Shown: positions 23,864 through 32,329 of the stretch, piece after piece
Position numbering within the stretch: the first letter of the stretch is position 1
Layout: each line of letters opens with the position of its first letter
Assembly (NCBI GenBank): GCA_009782175.1
Contig: WRKR01000036.1
Span: 1-32,736 of the forward strand
Origin: Cystobacterineae bacterium
GTDB lineage: Bacteria > Myxococcota > Myxococcia > Myxococcales > Myxococcaceae
Reading direction: 5' to 3'
Length of the DNA: 32,736 nucleotides
Translations under genes and position numbers: made by a program
The notes under the pieces: model-generated
The model's input: only the letters and a program-made list of their open reading frames with translations
Told to the model about the DNA's origin: nothing
The model's database searches: none

Positions 23864-24693
23864 CGGGCTTTCTCATTGCATGCTGCCTGCTGCTTTCCCC
23901 AGGCACTGTCGACAGCCTGGGGCCTGCCCCCAAGGCCCCCGTGCAGCGCATTGCAAGCCTTGCACCTTCCCTGACGCAGGCCGTTATTTTTTTGGGGGCC
24001 CAAAACAAACTGGTGGCCATTTCTCGTTTTGACGAGCAGCCCTCTTTGCAACATTTGCCCAGGGCCGGAGGGTTTTCAGACGTGGCCGTGGAAACCCTCC
24101 TCAAGCTTCGGCCTGACGTTGTTTTGGCACCCAAAGCGCCTGGCAATGAGGCCTCTGTACGGCGGCTCGCTGCGCAGGGCATTCCCATTTTGGCCTTCTC
24201 CCTCACCACCACCCAAGACGTGTGCCAGGCCATGGCTCGCTTGGGAGAGCTTTTGGAAGCCCGCGACAAAGCCCAGGCGTGGCTCTCCGCCTTCGAGGAG
24301 TTGCGCCAAAAACTGAAAACCGCCACACCTCAAAAACGCCCACGCGTCCTTTTGCTTGTGGGGCTTTCTCCTCTTGTCGCCGCGGGCCCCGGCAGCTTCG
24401 CCGACGAGCTCATTGCAGAGGCCGGAGGACACAACATTGTCCAACGCGCTCCCACCCCATTCCCTGTGGTTTCCCTGGAAAGCATTTTCAGGCACAAGCC
24501 TGACATTGTCATCAACCTGGCCGAATTCCACGAGGGCAAAAGCCAACTCCAAAACCTGCCCGGGCTTCGCAACGCCCGGTGGATAAGCGCCCCCAACAAG
24601 GACTTGCTTCAACCCGGACCTGCTTTGCTCTCCGCCTTGCTTCAGTTGGCCTCATGGTTTGACAACCCACATGTAAGCCTCTCTGCTCACTGA
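23860..24693 (+). CDS. btuF: Periplasmic cobalamin-binding protein, BtuF type
   Basis: 277 aa ABC-transporter binding protein of the BtuF/FepB-like class III family. It has a hydrophobic leader (TGFLIACCLLLSPGTVDS), then RIASLAPSLTQAVIFLG and LLKLRPDVVLAPK, typical of the N-lobe. The C-lobe shows ADELIAEAGGHNIV, VSLESIFRHKPDIVINL and the usual small C-terminal helix. It should receive B12 from BtuB and pass it to BtuCD, but no permease or ATPase gene is in the window. The ATGA overlap with the upstream gene sets the start at 23860. The leader contains LIAC, so a lipid anchor cannot be excluded. No clear terminator follows in the 207-bp gap to malQ. Confidence 0.88.
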   Translation: MTGFLIACCLLLSPGTVDSLGPAPKAPVQRIASLAPSLTQAVIFLGAQNKLVAISRFDEQPSLQHLPRAGGFSDVAVETLLKLRPDVVLAPKAPGNEASVRRLAAQGIPILAFSLTTTQDVCQAMARLGELLEARDKAQAWLSAFEELRQKLKTATPQKRPRVLLLVGLSPLVAAGPGSFADELIAEAGGHNIVQRAPTPFPVVSLESIFRHKPDIVINLAEFHEGKSQLQNLPGLRNARWISAPNKDLLQPGPALLSALLQLASWFDNPHVSLSAH

Positions 24694-24900
24694 GCCTGCG
24701 CTCTTCAGGGGCCAGCATTCCGCTCGAGAAAAACAAAATTTCCCTCTCTCTCCCCAGACAGGGTTCTAAGGCTTGAAGGCCTCTACAAAAAGCCTCTTTG
24801 CATTGCTTGACAAAACCCTGGGCAAGTGAGAACGGCCAGGTTAGGTTTTCTCTTTTTCTTCGTCATTTCGCCATTTTTTCATTCCACCATTTTGACTCCT

Positions 24901-26412
24901 ATGTATTCCCGACGCTCTGGCGTGTTAATGCCTCTCTTTTCCCTGCGGACAAAGGCCGATGGGGGAGTGGGGGATTTTGGTGCCGCTTTGCTTTTTTTGG
25001 ACACCCTGGCAAAAGCCAAGCAACGCATGTGGATGTTGCTTCCGCTCTTGCCTACGGTGCCTAACGACCCGAGCCCCTACTCTACCCTCGGAGCTTTTGG
25101 GCTTAACCCCCTCTTTATTGACATATCCGCCTTGCCTGCAGCCTTGCCGCACAGCCATGCAGCGTTGCCTTTGCTGGAAGAGGCCAAAACCAGCCCCCAC
25201 ATTCTCTATGCACAGGTTTATAAACTCAAAGAGGCTGCCCTCCATAGAGCATGGCTTTATTTCTGCAGCCATGCCGGCGTCGAAGAAAAAACCGCCTTCT
25301 CTCTGTTTTGCCAACAACAAGCCAGCTGGCTTGAAGACTTGGCCCTTTTCACCGCCTTGGCTTTGGAGCAAAAAAAACCCTGGTGGAAATGGCGAGCCCC
25401 CCTGGCCACACGCCAAAGCCCCGCCTTGGCTGAAGCGCGCAGCCGCCTTTGGGCACAGCGTCATTTCTTCATGTGGAAGCAATGGGTGGCCCATGTGCAA
25501 TGGGCAAAAATAAAAGCCAAAGCCGAAACACTGGGCATTCTCTTGTGCGGGGATGAGCCTTTTATTGTCGCTCACAACAGCTGCGATGCATGGGTCCATC
25601 CGGAGTTGTTTTTGCGCAACGGAAACCTTGGGGCTCCTCCGGATGACTTTTCTTCTGAAGGCCAGGACTGGGGCTTGCCTTATTTTGATTTTGAAGTCCA
25701 ACAGGCCACCGGCTATGCATGGATGCGAGAGCGCGGACGCTATGCCTCGCTGCTCTTCCACCTTAAACGCGTGGACCATGCCGTGGGTTATTTTCGCCAA
25801 TGGGTGAGGTTGGACAACATGGCGCATGGGCAATTCATTCCACCTGAAGAAGACAAACAAGCCCGCTTCGGCAGACAAAATTTTGAGGTGCTTTCAGAGG
25901 GAAAAATTATTGCGGAAGACTTGGGCGTCATCCCCCACTTTGCTCGCCATTGCCTGGAGGAAATGGGAATTTTGGGCTATAGAGTGATGCGCTGGGCACG
26001 CTATGATGGTTGCTACCAAAACCCGCACCACTATCCAGAAGCCTCCATCGTAACCACCGGAACCCATGATACAGAAAGCCTCAAAACATTCTGGCAAACA
26101 TGCCAACACTGGGAGAGGCAGGCCATGGTTTCAGGCATTCCCGAGTTGCACCACCACTCCGCAGCTCCTGAATTTTCTCCCGCTTTGCACGGCGCACTCA
26201 TTCAAGCCGCGCTCAATGCCCAAAGCCGCTATTGCACCTTTCCATGGTTTGATATTTTCGCCCAGGAAACCCGCATCAACACCCCGGGGACTGTGGGCAT
26301 CCACAATTGGACTTGCAAAATGGAGCACAACATTGAGGAGCTGGAGGGTGATGAAAATATACGAAAAACCCTGGAGTGGTTTGGGATGCTGACGCAAGCC
26401 GCCGGACGCTAG
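24901..26412 (+). CDS. malQ: 4-alpha-glucanotransferase (amylomaltase, GH77)
   Basis: 503 aa. It transfers alpha-1,4-glucan segments in maltodextrin or glycogen metabolism. Family marks are SGVLMPLFSLRTK near the start, SPYSTLGAFGLNPLFID, the nucleophile region KRVDHAVGYF, the acid/base region AEDLGVIP and GTHDTES. A C-terminal TPGTVGIHNWTCKM is also typical. I chose the ATG at 24901 because family members begin with this SGVLxPLFSL segment. A GTG at 24826 in the same frame would add a hydrophobic, signal-like stretch that does not suit a cytoplasmic enzyme, and neither start has a strong ribosome site. It stands alone; no other glycogen genes are nearby. A strong terminator follows. Confidence 0.93.
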   Translation: MYSRRSGVLMPLFSLRTKADGGVGDFGAALLFLDTLAKAKQRMWMLLPLLPTVPNDPSPYSTLGAFGLNPLFIDISALPAALPHSHAALPLLEEAKTSPHILYAQVYKLKEAALHRAWLYFCSHAGVEEKTAFSLFCQQQASWLEDLALFTALALEQKKPWWKWRAPLATRQSPALAEARSRLWAQRHFFMWKQWVAHVQWAKIKAKAETLGILLCGDEPFIVAHNSCDAWVHPELFLRNGNLGAPPDDFSSEGQDWGLPYFDFEVQQATGYAWMRERGRYASLLFHLKRVDHAVGYFRQWVRLDNMAHGQFIPPEEDKQARFGRQNFEVLSEGKIIAEDLGVIPHFARHCLEEMGILGYRVMRWARYDGCYQNPHHYPEASIVTTGTHDTESLKTFWQTCQHWERQAMVSGIPELHHHSAAPEFSPALHGALIQAALNAQSRYCTFPWFDIFAQETRINTPGTVGIHNWTCKMEHNIEELEGDENIRKTLEWFGMLTQAAGR

Positions 26413-26460
26413 AGCGGTTTCAACCCAAAGCAGCTGACACCGCTAACAACCGCCAACAAC

Positions 26461-26491
26461 AAAAACCGCCCGGCGAACCAGGCGGTTTTTT
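26461..26491. terminator. Intrinsic terminator, bidirectional
   Basis: Stem AAAACCGCC/GGCGGTTTT around a 10-base loop (26471-26480), with A-run before and T-run after. It lies between malQ (plus) and the convergent zinc-finger gene (minus) and can serve both. Confidence 0.92.
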
Positions 26492-26546
26492 GTATGGCCA
26501 CATTCCCTGGAAACGACGCAAAGGAAACCGTGTATTGCCGAAATAC

Positions 26547-26987
26547 CTATTCCCCCTCCTGCACTCTGGACTCTGCCAAAGCCCGCGCACCTGCACGCCC
26601 GCGCGGCAACAGCACATCCTCTATGGAGCTTGGGCTGGCATGCTCCACCCAGCTGCTGGGCAAACGACCTGTACGCGCCAGCATGCGAAATTTTTGATAG
26701 TGGGCCGCGCAATAACCCTTGCTGCGCGCCGCACGGTGGCATGTTATAATGGCGCAATTTCGCCCATTCTCAGAAGCCTTGTCCGCACCTCGTGTTTGCG
26801 TCTTCTGCTTGCGCGGCCGGCCAACGAGGCCACGCTTAATGTTGAGGCCAGGTCCTCCAAACAAACTGGCAAGTTTATGCACCACACCCGCTTGGGCCTC
26901 TAAAGCGCGCGTCGCTCGCTCCAAAGGCTCCAAACGCTTGTCCATCTCCGCTTGAATCAATTGACGTAGGGCTTTCTCAATAGACAT
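26547..26987 (-). CDS. Small protein with a C-x4-C-x9-C-x2-H finger, likely nucleic-acid binding
   Basis: 146 aa. An N-terminal coiled-coil-like helix (MSIEKALRQLIQAEMDKRLE onward) is followed by a basic, Gly-rich hinge with GRPRKQK, reminiscent of an AT-hook. A finger CAIITCHRAARSKGYCAAHY and an Arg-rich tail follow. I recall similar proteins in myxobacteria, where they are uncharacterised. The start at 26987 has GGGGAG upstream on the minus strand; the frame extends 13 codons further without support. The upstream region is AT-rich with hairpins. The predicted role is DNA- or RNA-binding regulation, an inference from the motifs. Confidence 0.75.
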   Translation of the reverse strand: MSIEKALRQLIQAEMDKRLEPLERATRALEAQAGVVHKLASLFGGPGLNIKRGLVGRPRKQKTQTRGADKASENGRNCAIITCHRAARSKGYCAAHYQKFRMLARTGRLPSSWVEHASPSSIEDVLLPRGRAGARALAESRVQEGE

Positions 26988-27324
26988 GCATACTCCCCAT
27001 TGTGTTTCTCTTAAGTCAAAAAACACAGAATTTGATTTTTATTAAAAAGTTGTTTTAAAAAAACAACCAGACATACCCTTTCCCAAATACCGCACAACGG
27101 AATGCAAACAAAAATATAAAGAAAATGAAAAGAAATATTTATCCCTGTTTGCATCTGAATACAAGAGAAAGTTTTTGGTTTCAATCCCTCGCGAAAAACT
27201 TTTTCCATAACGGCTTGCCACGACTTCGTCAACAACGGCCAGCCATTTTTTTAAATACCATATTCTACACAAACTGTTTTTTTGCAGGTTTTGGAAAAAA
27301 ACAGCACAAGTGCACCCAGGGGGG
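26988..27324. other. AT-rich intergenic region with hairpins upstream of the zinc-finger gene
   Basis: No gene is supported. The base composition is clearly more AT-rich than the rest of the window. It carries two hairpins: a terminator-like one at 27041-27067 and a 12-bp stem GAGAAAGTTTTT/AAAAACTTTTTC at 27165-27205 with a 17-base loop and one G-T pair. It should contain the promoter of the minus-strand zinc-finger gene. A small RNA is possible. Confidence 0.5.
27041..27067 (-). terminator. AT-rich terminator-like hairpin (minus strand)
   Basis: On the minus strand, perfect stem GTTGTTTT/AAAACAAC with a TTT loop is followed by TTTTTAAT. It would stop transcripts coming from folB before the zinc-finger gene. 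The stem is AT-rich, so strength is uncertain. Confidence 0.5.
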
Positions 27325-27675
27325 CTAGCGCGTCCAAACAACGCTGCAATGGCCTATTTTGCCGCCAATGGGTGGGTGTTTCTTTGAAACCTTCACAGTC
27401 ACTTTTTGAATGCCTTCCAATTCCGCATAGAGTGCACAAAGAATTTTCTCACACAGGTGCTCGAGCAACCGAGAAGGTTTCTCCATCTCCCTTTTCACAA
27501 TGCTATAAACATGTTGGTAGTTGATGGTGTCTTCCAGCCTGTCGCTTTGGGCTGCTTTGCTTAAGTCCGCTTCCATGCGCAAGTCCACGCGAAACACATT
27601 GCCAATGGTTTGCTCCTCGGGAAAGCAACCATGGCGAGCAAAAAACTCCATGTCCTCAAGCTCAATTATTCCCAT
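27325..27675 (-). CDS. folB: Dihydroneopterin aldolase
   Basis: 116 aa, normal length. It cleaves dihydroneopterin to hydroxymethyldihydropterin, the substrate of FolK. Family features are FFARHGCFPEEQTIGNVFRV near the start, TINYQHVYSIV, LLEHLCEKI and the C-terminal VKVSKKHPPIGG with the conserved Lys. I chose the ATG at 27675 for the family start; its ribosome site is weak (AGTGAAAA). An open frame continues 46 codons upstream through a Ser/Glu/Lys repeat tract, so a longer form cannot be excluded. It is transcribed divergently from dcd. Confidence 0.92.
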   Translation of the reverse strand: MGIIELEDMEFFARHGCFPEEQTIGNVFRVDLRMEADLSKAAQSDRLEDTINYQHVYSIVKREMEKPSRLLEHLCEKILCALYAELEGIQKVTVKVSKKHPPIGGKIGHCSVVWTR

Positions 27676-27680
27676 TTTTT

Positions 27681-27710
27681 CACTTTTGCTTTCACTTTTG
27701 CTTTCACTTT
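27681..27710. repeat. 12-bp direct repeat upstream of folB
   Basis: CACTTTTGCTTT occurs twice in tandem plus a half unit, immediately before the folB start. It would encode Ser-Glu-Ser-Lys repeats if translation began further upstream. Length changes would alter the folB leader. Confidence 0.8.
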
Positions 27711-27963
27711 GTCTCAATGGCCCTGGCTGAGGGGGTTGTCTGGGCCAAGCTTTTATGCCAATGGCGGCTGAAAATATATTGTTAGTCATTCCACAGTTGT
27801 TTTTTATCAGCACCGCCTTGGGGCCTTTCCTTCTTTTTGGGCCTTTCTCCTGGGTGGAAACCGGTGCTGGCCCTAAGTTGTGGCACCGGGTTGAGCAAAT
27901 GGGTTATGGCAATGGCTGGAGAGTATGCCATACTTCGGCGCCTCAACCACCCAGGAGCAAAAT

Positions 27964-28530
27964 GTGAGCATCAAGTGCGACGAATGGATTCGGAGAATGG
28001 TCGCGGAGCGAAGGATGATAGAGCCGTTTGAGCCTCACTTGCTTCGCACCTCCGGAAAACAAAAACTCATCTCCTATGGCACTTCCAGCTATGGGTATGA
28101 TGTGCGTTGTGCCAACGAGTTTAAGGTATTCACCAACATCAACAGCACCATTGTGGACCCCAAGGTGTTTGATGTGCGCAGTTTTGTCGATGTTTGTGCC
28201 AGTGAATGCATTATTCCCCCCAACTCTTTTGCTTTGGCGCGCACGGTTGAATATTTCCGCATTCCGCGCGATGTGCTGGTCATTTGCCTGGGCAAGTCCA
28301 CCTATGCGCGTTGTGGCATAATAGTGAATGTTACGCCTTTGGAGCCTGAATGGGAGGGCCACGTCACCTTGGAATTTTCAAATACGACGCCATTGCCTGC
28401 GCGCATTTATGCGGATGAAGGGGTGGCGCAGCTGCTTTTTTTCCAAGCGGATGAAATATGCAAAACCAGCTATAGAGATAGGCAAGGCAAATACCAAGGG
28501 CAAACAGGTGTTACCTTGCCGAAGACATAG
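27964..28530 (+). CDS. dcd: dCTP deaminase
   Basis: 188 aa, matching the family length. It deaminates dCTP to dUTP for thymidylate synthesis. Visible features are [18 protein letters not shown], the catalytic segment [14 protein letters not shown] and [12 protein letters not shown]. The start is GTG at 27964, set by AGGAG eight bases upstream and the family N-terminus ([11 protein letters not shown]). Its last 20 bp overlap the convergent histidine-kinase gene. The 288-bp gap to folB holds the 12-bp repeat and presumably divergent promoters, none of which I can place firmly. Confidence 0.96.
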   Translation: MSIKCDEWIRRMVAERRMIEPFEPHLLRTSGKQKLISYGTSSYGYDVRCANEFKVFTNINSTIVDPKVFDVRSFVDVCASECIIPPNSFALARTVEYFRIPRDVLVICLGKSTYARCGIIVNVTPLEPEWEGHVTLEFSNTTPLPARIYADEGVAQLLFFQADEICKTSYRDRQGKYQGQTGVTLPKT

Positions 28531-30631
28531 CCGCGCCCGCAAAAGGCACGGAGCGAAAACGGCCCGAGGCAATTTTTTCAAGCAAAGTCTCCAGCCGCGA
28601 AAACTCAACGGGCTTTGACAAATAAGCGTCCATGCCCGCCTCAAAGCAGCGCCTGTCATCCCCCGCCATGGCATTGGCCGTCAGCGCAACAATGGGCAGG
28701 CGTCGTTTTGTACCTCTTTCTTCCATGCGAATGCGTTGTGCAGCCTCAAAGCCATCCATCTCCGGCATCTGTATATCCATCAACACCATATCCATCTCCT
28801 CTTTGCGCAGCACCTCAAGCGCACGCGCACCGGTGCCGACATGCACAACCTCATGCCCCAGCTTCTCCAGCAAACGCCGCATGAGCAAGGTGTTCACCTC
28901 ATTGTCTTCCGCCAACAAAATACGCAATTTTCGAGGAATAACCCAGGCAAGCGGAGCCGGTGTTGGCTCCGCCTGGGGAGGGGGAGCTTTCAGCAAAAAC
29001 CTCCTCAAATCCACAGGGCTGACCGGTTTGAGCAAGACACGCGAAATGCCTGCCTCTTTGAGCTCTTTCTCCAAAGGCACTTTAGAAGAAGGAAAAGCCA
29101 GCAATGCACATGCGCGGACTTTCCCTGAGGCAACCAAAGTTTTGGCCAGCTCCAGGCGGTCTTCCGCCTCATCTAAGTCTATAAGCGCAACATCCACCAC
29201 CGCCTCGCTTTGCTTTATCTGCTCCACGCTGCCGCTCAATATTTGAGCGCCCATACTCTCTATTTGGCGACAAAGCACTTGTCGGCTGCGCGGGTGCTCG
29301 CAAAGCAACAACACTTTAACATCCGTCGCCAAACAGGCCGCATCCACCGTCTCCCCGCTTTTCACCTTCGGCATGTGGGCCTCAAAATGAAAAGTGGAGC
29401 CCTGCATTTCATCGCTTTTAAACCACACATCCCCCTGCATCAGCGTCGCCAGCTGTTTGACAATGGTTAAACCCAAGCCTGTACCATTGTGCTGGCGAAC
29501 GCTGGAAGCATCCACCTGGTGGAAAGCATCAAACACATGGGGTTGTTTGCTCAGAGGAATTCCAGGGCCTGTGTCCCTCACCGTCAAATGCAAACGCTCT
29601 GTACCCTCATAACCCACCACCACATCCACCTCACCTTGCGAGGTAAACTTAATGGCATTGCCCACCAGGTTAATAAAAACCTGCCGGAAACGCGACACAT
29701 CCCCCATAATATAGAGAGGTACTTCAGGCATAATGTCGACGAAGAAGGCCAAGTTTTTTTCAGCCGCACGTGTTGCAAGCATATGCGCGGCATTGGAAAC
29801 CACCTCTTCTACGCCAAAAGGCGCATTCTCCAGCTGCAGCTTCCCTGCCTCTATGCGAGAAACATCCAAAATATCGCTAATAACCTGGGACAAAGCCTTT
29901 CCTGAAGAAGCAATGGTACGCAGGTATTCTATTTGCTCCTCGGAGAGAGAGTCCCCACCTCTCAAAGCCAGCTCCACCATCCCCAACATGCCATTGAGGG
30001 GGGTACGTATTTCATGGGACATGTTGGCCAGGAATTGGGATTTGGCTTTGCTTGCGCTCAGCGCGCTGTCTCGCGCTTCTGCCAGGCGCCTTTCCGCCAA
30101 CTCGTTGGAGGTGGCCAAAAACCAAACACGGTTAAAAGTATCAAAAGCAACAGCCGCATAAAAAATAATGGCCAAGTTGTGGCGTACTTCAGGCTCTATA
30201 AAAGGCTCCCACAGCACCAGCTGCACAGCCACAAAATATAAAGCCAAAAGCACCATTGGCGCCAACAACATCCAAACCCGCCGGCGCCTCTCATGAGGGA
30301 GCGCACATATAAACGCCAAAGGAATTTGCCCTATTAACCCAATTTGTACATGCGTCTCATGGCCCAACACCATGGCCGTCACGCAAATGGTACATGTGGA
30401 CATGACGAAAAAGCCCACACGCGCTTGCTCCTGCATCCCCTTGTTAAACAAAGCCAGCCAAGCCACATTGCCCAGGGCGACGACAGACATCATCAACGCC
30501 ACCCCCCACTGTTTGCAAAACCAAAGCACCACAATGCTCAGCATCAACGCTGAAGTGCTGGCCACAATGGAGTTGAAAACCACCCGGTGGCGACGCTTTG
30601 AGCTTTCTTCAAAATCTCCCTGCTCTAACAT
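28511..30631 (-). CDS. Membrane-bound hybrid histidine kinase with two receiver domains, the first degenerate
   Basis: 706 aa. Residues about 15-170 contain several membrane helices and no large periplasmic sensor domain. A HisKA domain follows with His206 in [10 protein letters not shown]. The HATPase domain shows [18 protein letters not shown] and [12 protein letters not shown]. The next segment (about 430-550, [15 protein letters not shown] to LLKPVSP) looks like a receiver that has lost the acidic pair. A complete receiver ends the protein: LLAEDNEVN, phospho-acceptor in [12 protein letters not shown] and YLSKPV. No response regulator or HPt gene is adjacent, so the output is unknown. The start ATG has a modest ATAGAG site. 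It overlaps dcd at its 3' end. Confidence 0.94.
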   Translation of the reverse strand: MLEQGDFEESSKRRHRVVFNSIVASTSALMLSIVVLWFCKQWGVALMMSVVALGNVAWLALFNKGMQEQARVGFFVMSTCTICVTAMVLGHETHVQIGLIGQIPLAFICALPHERRRRVWMLLAPMVLLALYFVAVQLVLWEPFIEPEVRHNLAIIFYAAVAFDTFNRVWFLATSNELAERRLAEARDSALSASKAKSQFLANMSHEIRTPLNGMLGMVELALRGGDSLSEEQIEYLRTIASSGKALSQVISDILDVSRIEAGKLQLENAPFGVEEVVSNAAHMLATRAAEKNLAFFVDIMPEVPLYIMGDVSRFRQVFINLVGNAIKFTSQGEVDVVVGYEGTERLHLTVRDTGPGIPLSKQPHVFDAFHQVDASSVRQHNGTGLGLTIVKQLATLMQGDVWFKSDEMQGSTFHFEAHMPKVKSGETVDAACLATDVKVLLLCEHPRSRQVLCRQIESMGAQILSGSVEQIKQSEAVVDVALIDLDEAEDRLELAKTLVASGKVRACALLAFPSSKVPLEKELKEAGISRVLLKPVSPVDLRRFLLKAPPPQAEPTPAPLAWVIPRKLRILLAEDNEVNTLLMRRLLEKLGHEVVHVGTGARALEVLRKEEMDMVLMDIQMPEMDGFEAAQRIRMEERGTKRRLPIVALTANAMAGDDRRCFEAGMDAYLSKPVEFSRLETLLEKIASGRFRSVPFAGAAMSSAR

Positions 30632-30748
30632 CTCTATTTTCTAGCGGCCCCCTTGGGTTGGCGCGACTTTTTGCTACGCTCCCTCTCAAAGCGCGCCTTA
30701 AGGCCTCTGGGGGAAAAGGGAGAGCGTGCCCGGCCATAACAGTGCTTT

Positions 30749-30774
30749 CCTCTAACTCTCCAACATGTTAGAGG
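30749..30774 (+). promoter_or_regulatory. Hairpin covering the atpH ribosome site
   Basis: Perfect 8-bp inverted repeat CCTCTAAC/GTTAGAGG (30749-30756 and 30767-30774) with a 10-base loop. The right arm contains the GAGG that serves as the atpH ribosome site, eight bases before the ATG. Folding would hide it. Confidence 0.55.
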
Positions 30775-30781
30775 GCATGGC

Positions 30782-31321
30782 ATGTGGACTATTTCCGTTT
30801 CGCGACGTTGGGCGCGCGCGCTCCTGAGTTTGGTTGACAAGGAGGTGGACGCGGCCATTTTGCAACTGGAGGCTTTCTCTAGGGCATTTGCGGGGACGCC
30901 AGGGCTTTCCGAGTTGCTTAAAAACCCCCACTTCTCCCGCAGCCAGCAAGAGCTTTTCATAGAAAGCCTTCTGCCCAGGGTTTCGGGCCTCAACCCTTAT
31001 GTTGCTCATTTTATGCGGCTTTTGGCCAGGCGTGGCCGTTTGGTGCTTTTGGACAGCATCATCCGCATTTTGCACGGCCTGGCGGATGCCCGGCAAAACC
31101 GCATGCGCGGAAAGCTTTCCTCGGCCCGTCCCTTGCTGCCCTCACAAGCCAAAGCTCTACAGCAAGCCCTTGAGGAGCAAACCCAAAAAGCCCTGCTGCT
31201 TGAAACCGTGGTGGACAGCTCCCTCATTGGCGGCGTTTCCATTCAAGTGGGCAATATGCTTTTTGACGGCTCCCTCAAAGGCCAGCTTGAAAGCCTCCGC
31301 AAGCGCTTGCTTGTGCGCTGA
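30782..31321 (+). CDS. atpH: ATP synthase F1 subunit delta
   Basis: 179 aa stator subunit linking F1 to the b-subunit stalk. Typical features are the N-terminal SRRWARALLSLVD, LLKNPHFSRSQQ and the C-terminal SLIGGVSIQVGNMLFDGSLKGQLESLRKRLL. Length is normal. It usually heads or sits within atpHAGDC, but here a convergent gene starts its 3' end 13 bp after atpH and no other atp gene is in the window. It is therefore isolated from the rest of the operon. A hairpin covers its ribosome site. Upstream on the other strand is the hybrid kinase gene. Confidence 0.93.
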   Translation: MWTISVSRRWARALLSLVDKEVDAAILQLEAFSRAFAGTPGLSELLKNPHFSRSQQELFIESLLPRVSGLNPYVAHFMRLLARRGRLVLLDSIIRILHGLADARQNRMRGKLSSARPLLPSQAKALQQALEEQTQKALLLETVVDSSLIGGVSIQVGNMLFDGSLKGQLESLRKRLLVR

Positions 31322-31334
31322 GTTTCCGCCCCCC

Positions 31335-31799
31335 TCATTCCAATGGGCTTTTCCCATATAAAAGTGTCGTTTTTTTGGGCCTGGGCTCTTCTGTAGTTGA
31401 GGGGGAAATGGGAGTTGAAATGGAAGTTGAAGCTGAAGCCTCAACTGAAGCCGTGGTTGAAACCACCATGGAAGCTTGAGCATGCGCTGCCTTTGGCTCC
31501 CACAAGTTTTGGAAGAGCTGCTCCAACTCTTTGGCGTGTTGCGTTTCTTCAACAATGGCGTTGTCTACAAACTCGGCCAAAGCCATTAAGTGTAGCGTTG
31601 CTTCAGGTTGCCCTCTGTCGGCAAAGCGTATTGTTTCTTCCAGCTTCCTCCCTATTTTTTCTACATAGTGCTCGCCGGGTATTTCGGCCAAAGCTTCAAA
31701 CTTTTCTCTTAACAAAGCAGCACCCTCAAAGCCTCTATTTTGGAGGCGCCTTAACATGCCTATGATGGCTTCCACTTTTTCATTCTCAGTTTTGTGCAT
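31335..31799 (-). CDS. Small protein of unknown function with repetitive Ser/Thr/Ala tail
   Basis: 154 aa, not recognised. Residues 1-105 are predicted helical and charged (for example GMLRRLQNRGFEGAALLREK). The tail from about 110 is low complexity, rich in Ser, Thr, Val and Ala, coded by imperfect 6-bp repeats near 31405-31465. It ends in a basic KKTTLLYGKSP. No signal peptide or membrane helix. AGAGGG precedes the ATG. It lies 21 bp downstream of the next gene on the minus strand, so the two form an operon. Confidence 0.7.
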   Translation of the reverse strand: MHKTENEKVEAIIGMLRRLQNRGFEGAALLREKFEALAEIPGEHYVEKIGRKLEETIRFADRGQPEATLHLMALAEFVDNAIVEETQHAKELEQLFQNLWEPKAAHAQASMVVSTTASVEASASTSISTPISPSTTEEPRPKKTTLLYGKSPLE

Positions 31800-31820
31800 G
31801 ACGCCCTCTGAAAAAAAGTT

Positions 31821-32243
31821 TCAACTCCAGTGAGAGGATCGCCTCAAAACTTCTGCCACTCCCCACGGCTTAAATTTGCTCAAGCGTTCTGTGAGCCCGG
31901 CCCACATGGCGTCCATTTTCTCTTTGGGTATTTCCGTGTTTTTTTTGTGGGCTGCCTCAAGCGCTTTGAGAAAGCTCATCAGCTCGTCGCTGAAAACCGC
32001 CAAATACTTCTTGAGGCCAGGGTGGCCTTGCATGGCGTCCAAGCTGGCCTCGGCAACCAAAGCAGCCATGCTGTGCAAATGGTTTTTTCCCTCGGGCAGC
32101 TGAATTATATGCATCGCCTGGACATAAATGCTCGCCGCATCCCAATAGCCGCGTATACGCAGCTCAATAAGCTGTTGCTCCAGGGTTTCCACAACCTGCC
32201 CTTCCTCAACGTTGAGAATTGCCCCTGCTTTTTTTTCACTCAT
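31821..32243 (-). CDS. Small helical protein of unknown function
   Basis: 140 aa, not recognised. Mostly alpha-helical and charged, with no signal peptide or membrane segment: LEQQLIELRIRGYWDAASIY, HSMAALVAEASLDAM, FLKALEAAHKKNTEIP. A strong AGGAGG lies upstream of the ATG, and the start at 32243 is well supported. It is the first gene of a two-gene minus-strand operon with 31335-31799. Its promoter should lie in the non-coding region to the right. Confidence 0.75.
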   Translation of the reverse strand: MSEKKAGAILNVEEGQVVETLEQQLIELRIRGYWDAASIYVQAMHIIQLPEGKNHLHSMAALVAEASLDAMQGHPGLKKYLAVFSDELMSFLKALEAAHKKNTEIPKEKMDAMWAGLTERLSKFKPWGVAEVLRRSSHWS

Positions 32244-32329
32244 AAAAGCCTCCTCCCTCTCTCTTCAAAAACGTCGAACAGCAATGCTGCTCTCCGAGGG
32301 AGAAGCTGGGCGTTTGGGGAGCCAAATTT
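32244..32329. other. Intergenic leader of the two-gene minus-strand operon
   Basis: Leader and likely promoter region of the 32243 gene. A small perfect dyad CAGCA-A-TGCTG lies near 32279-32289. No gene. Confidence 0.4.

Noticed and set aside
24925-25878. 317-aa minus-strand frame
   Set aside because: Antisense shadow of malQ.
27676-27813. N-terminal extension of folB with Ser-Glu-Lys repeats
   Set aside because: Family start and length fit the ATG at 27675; the extension is low complexity with poor initiation signals.
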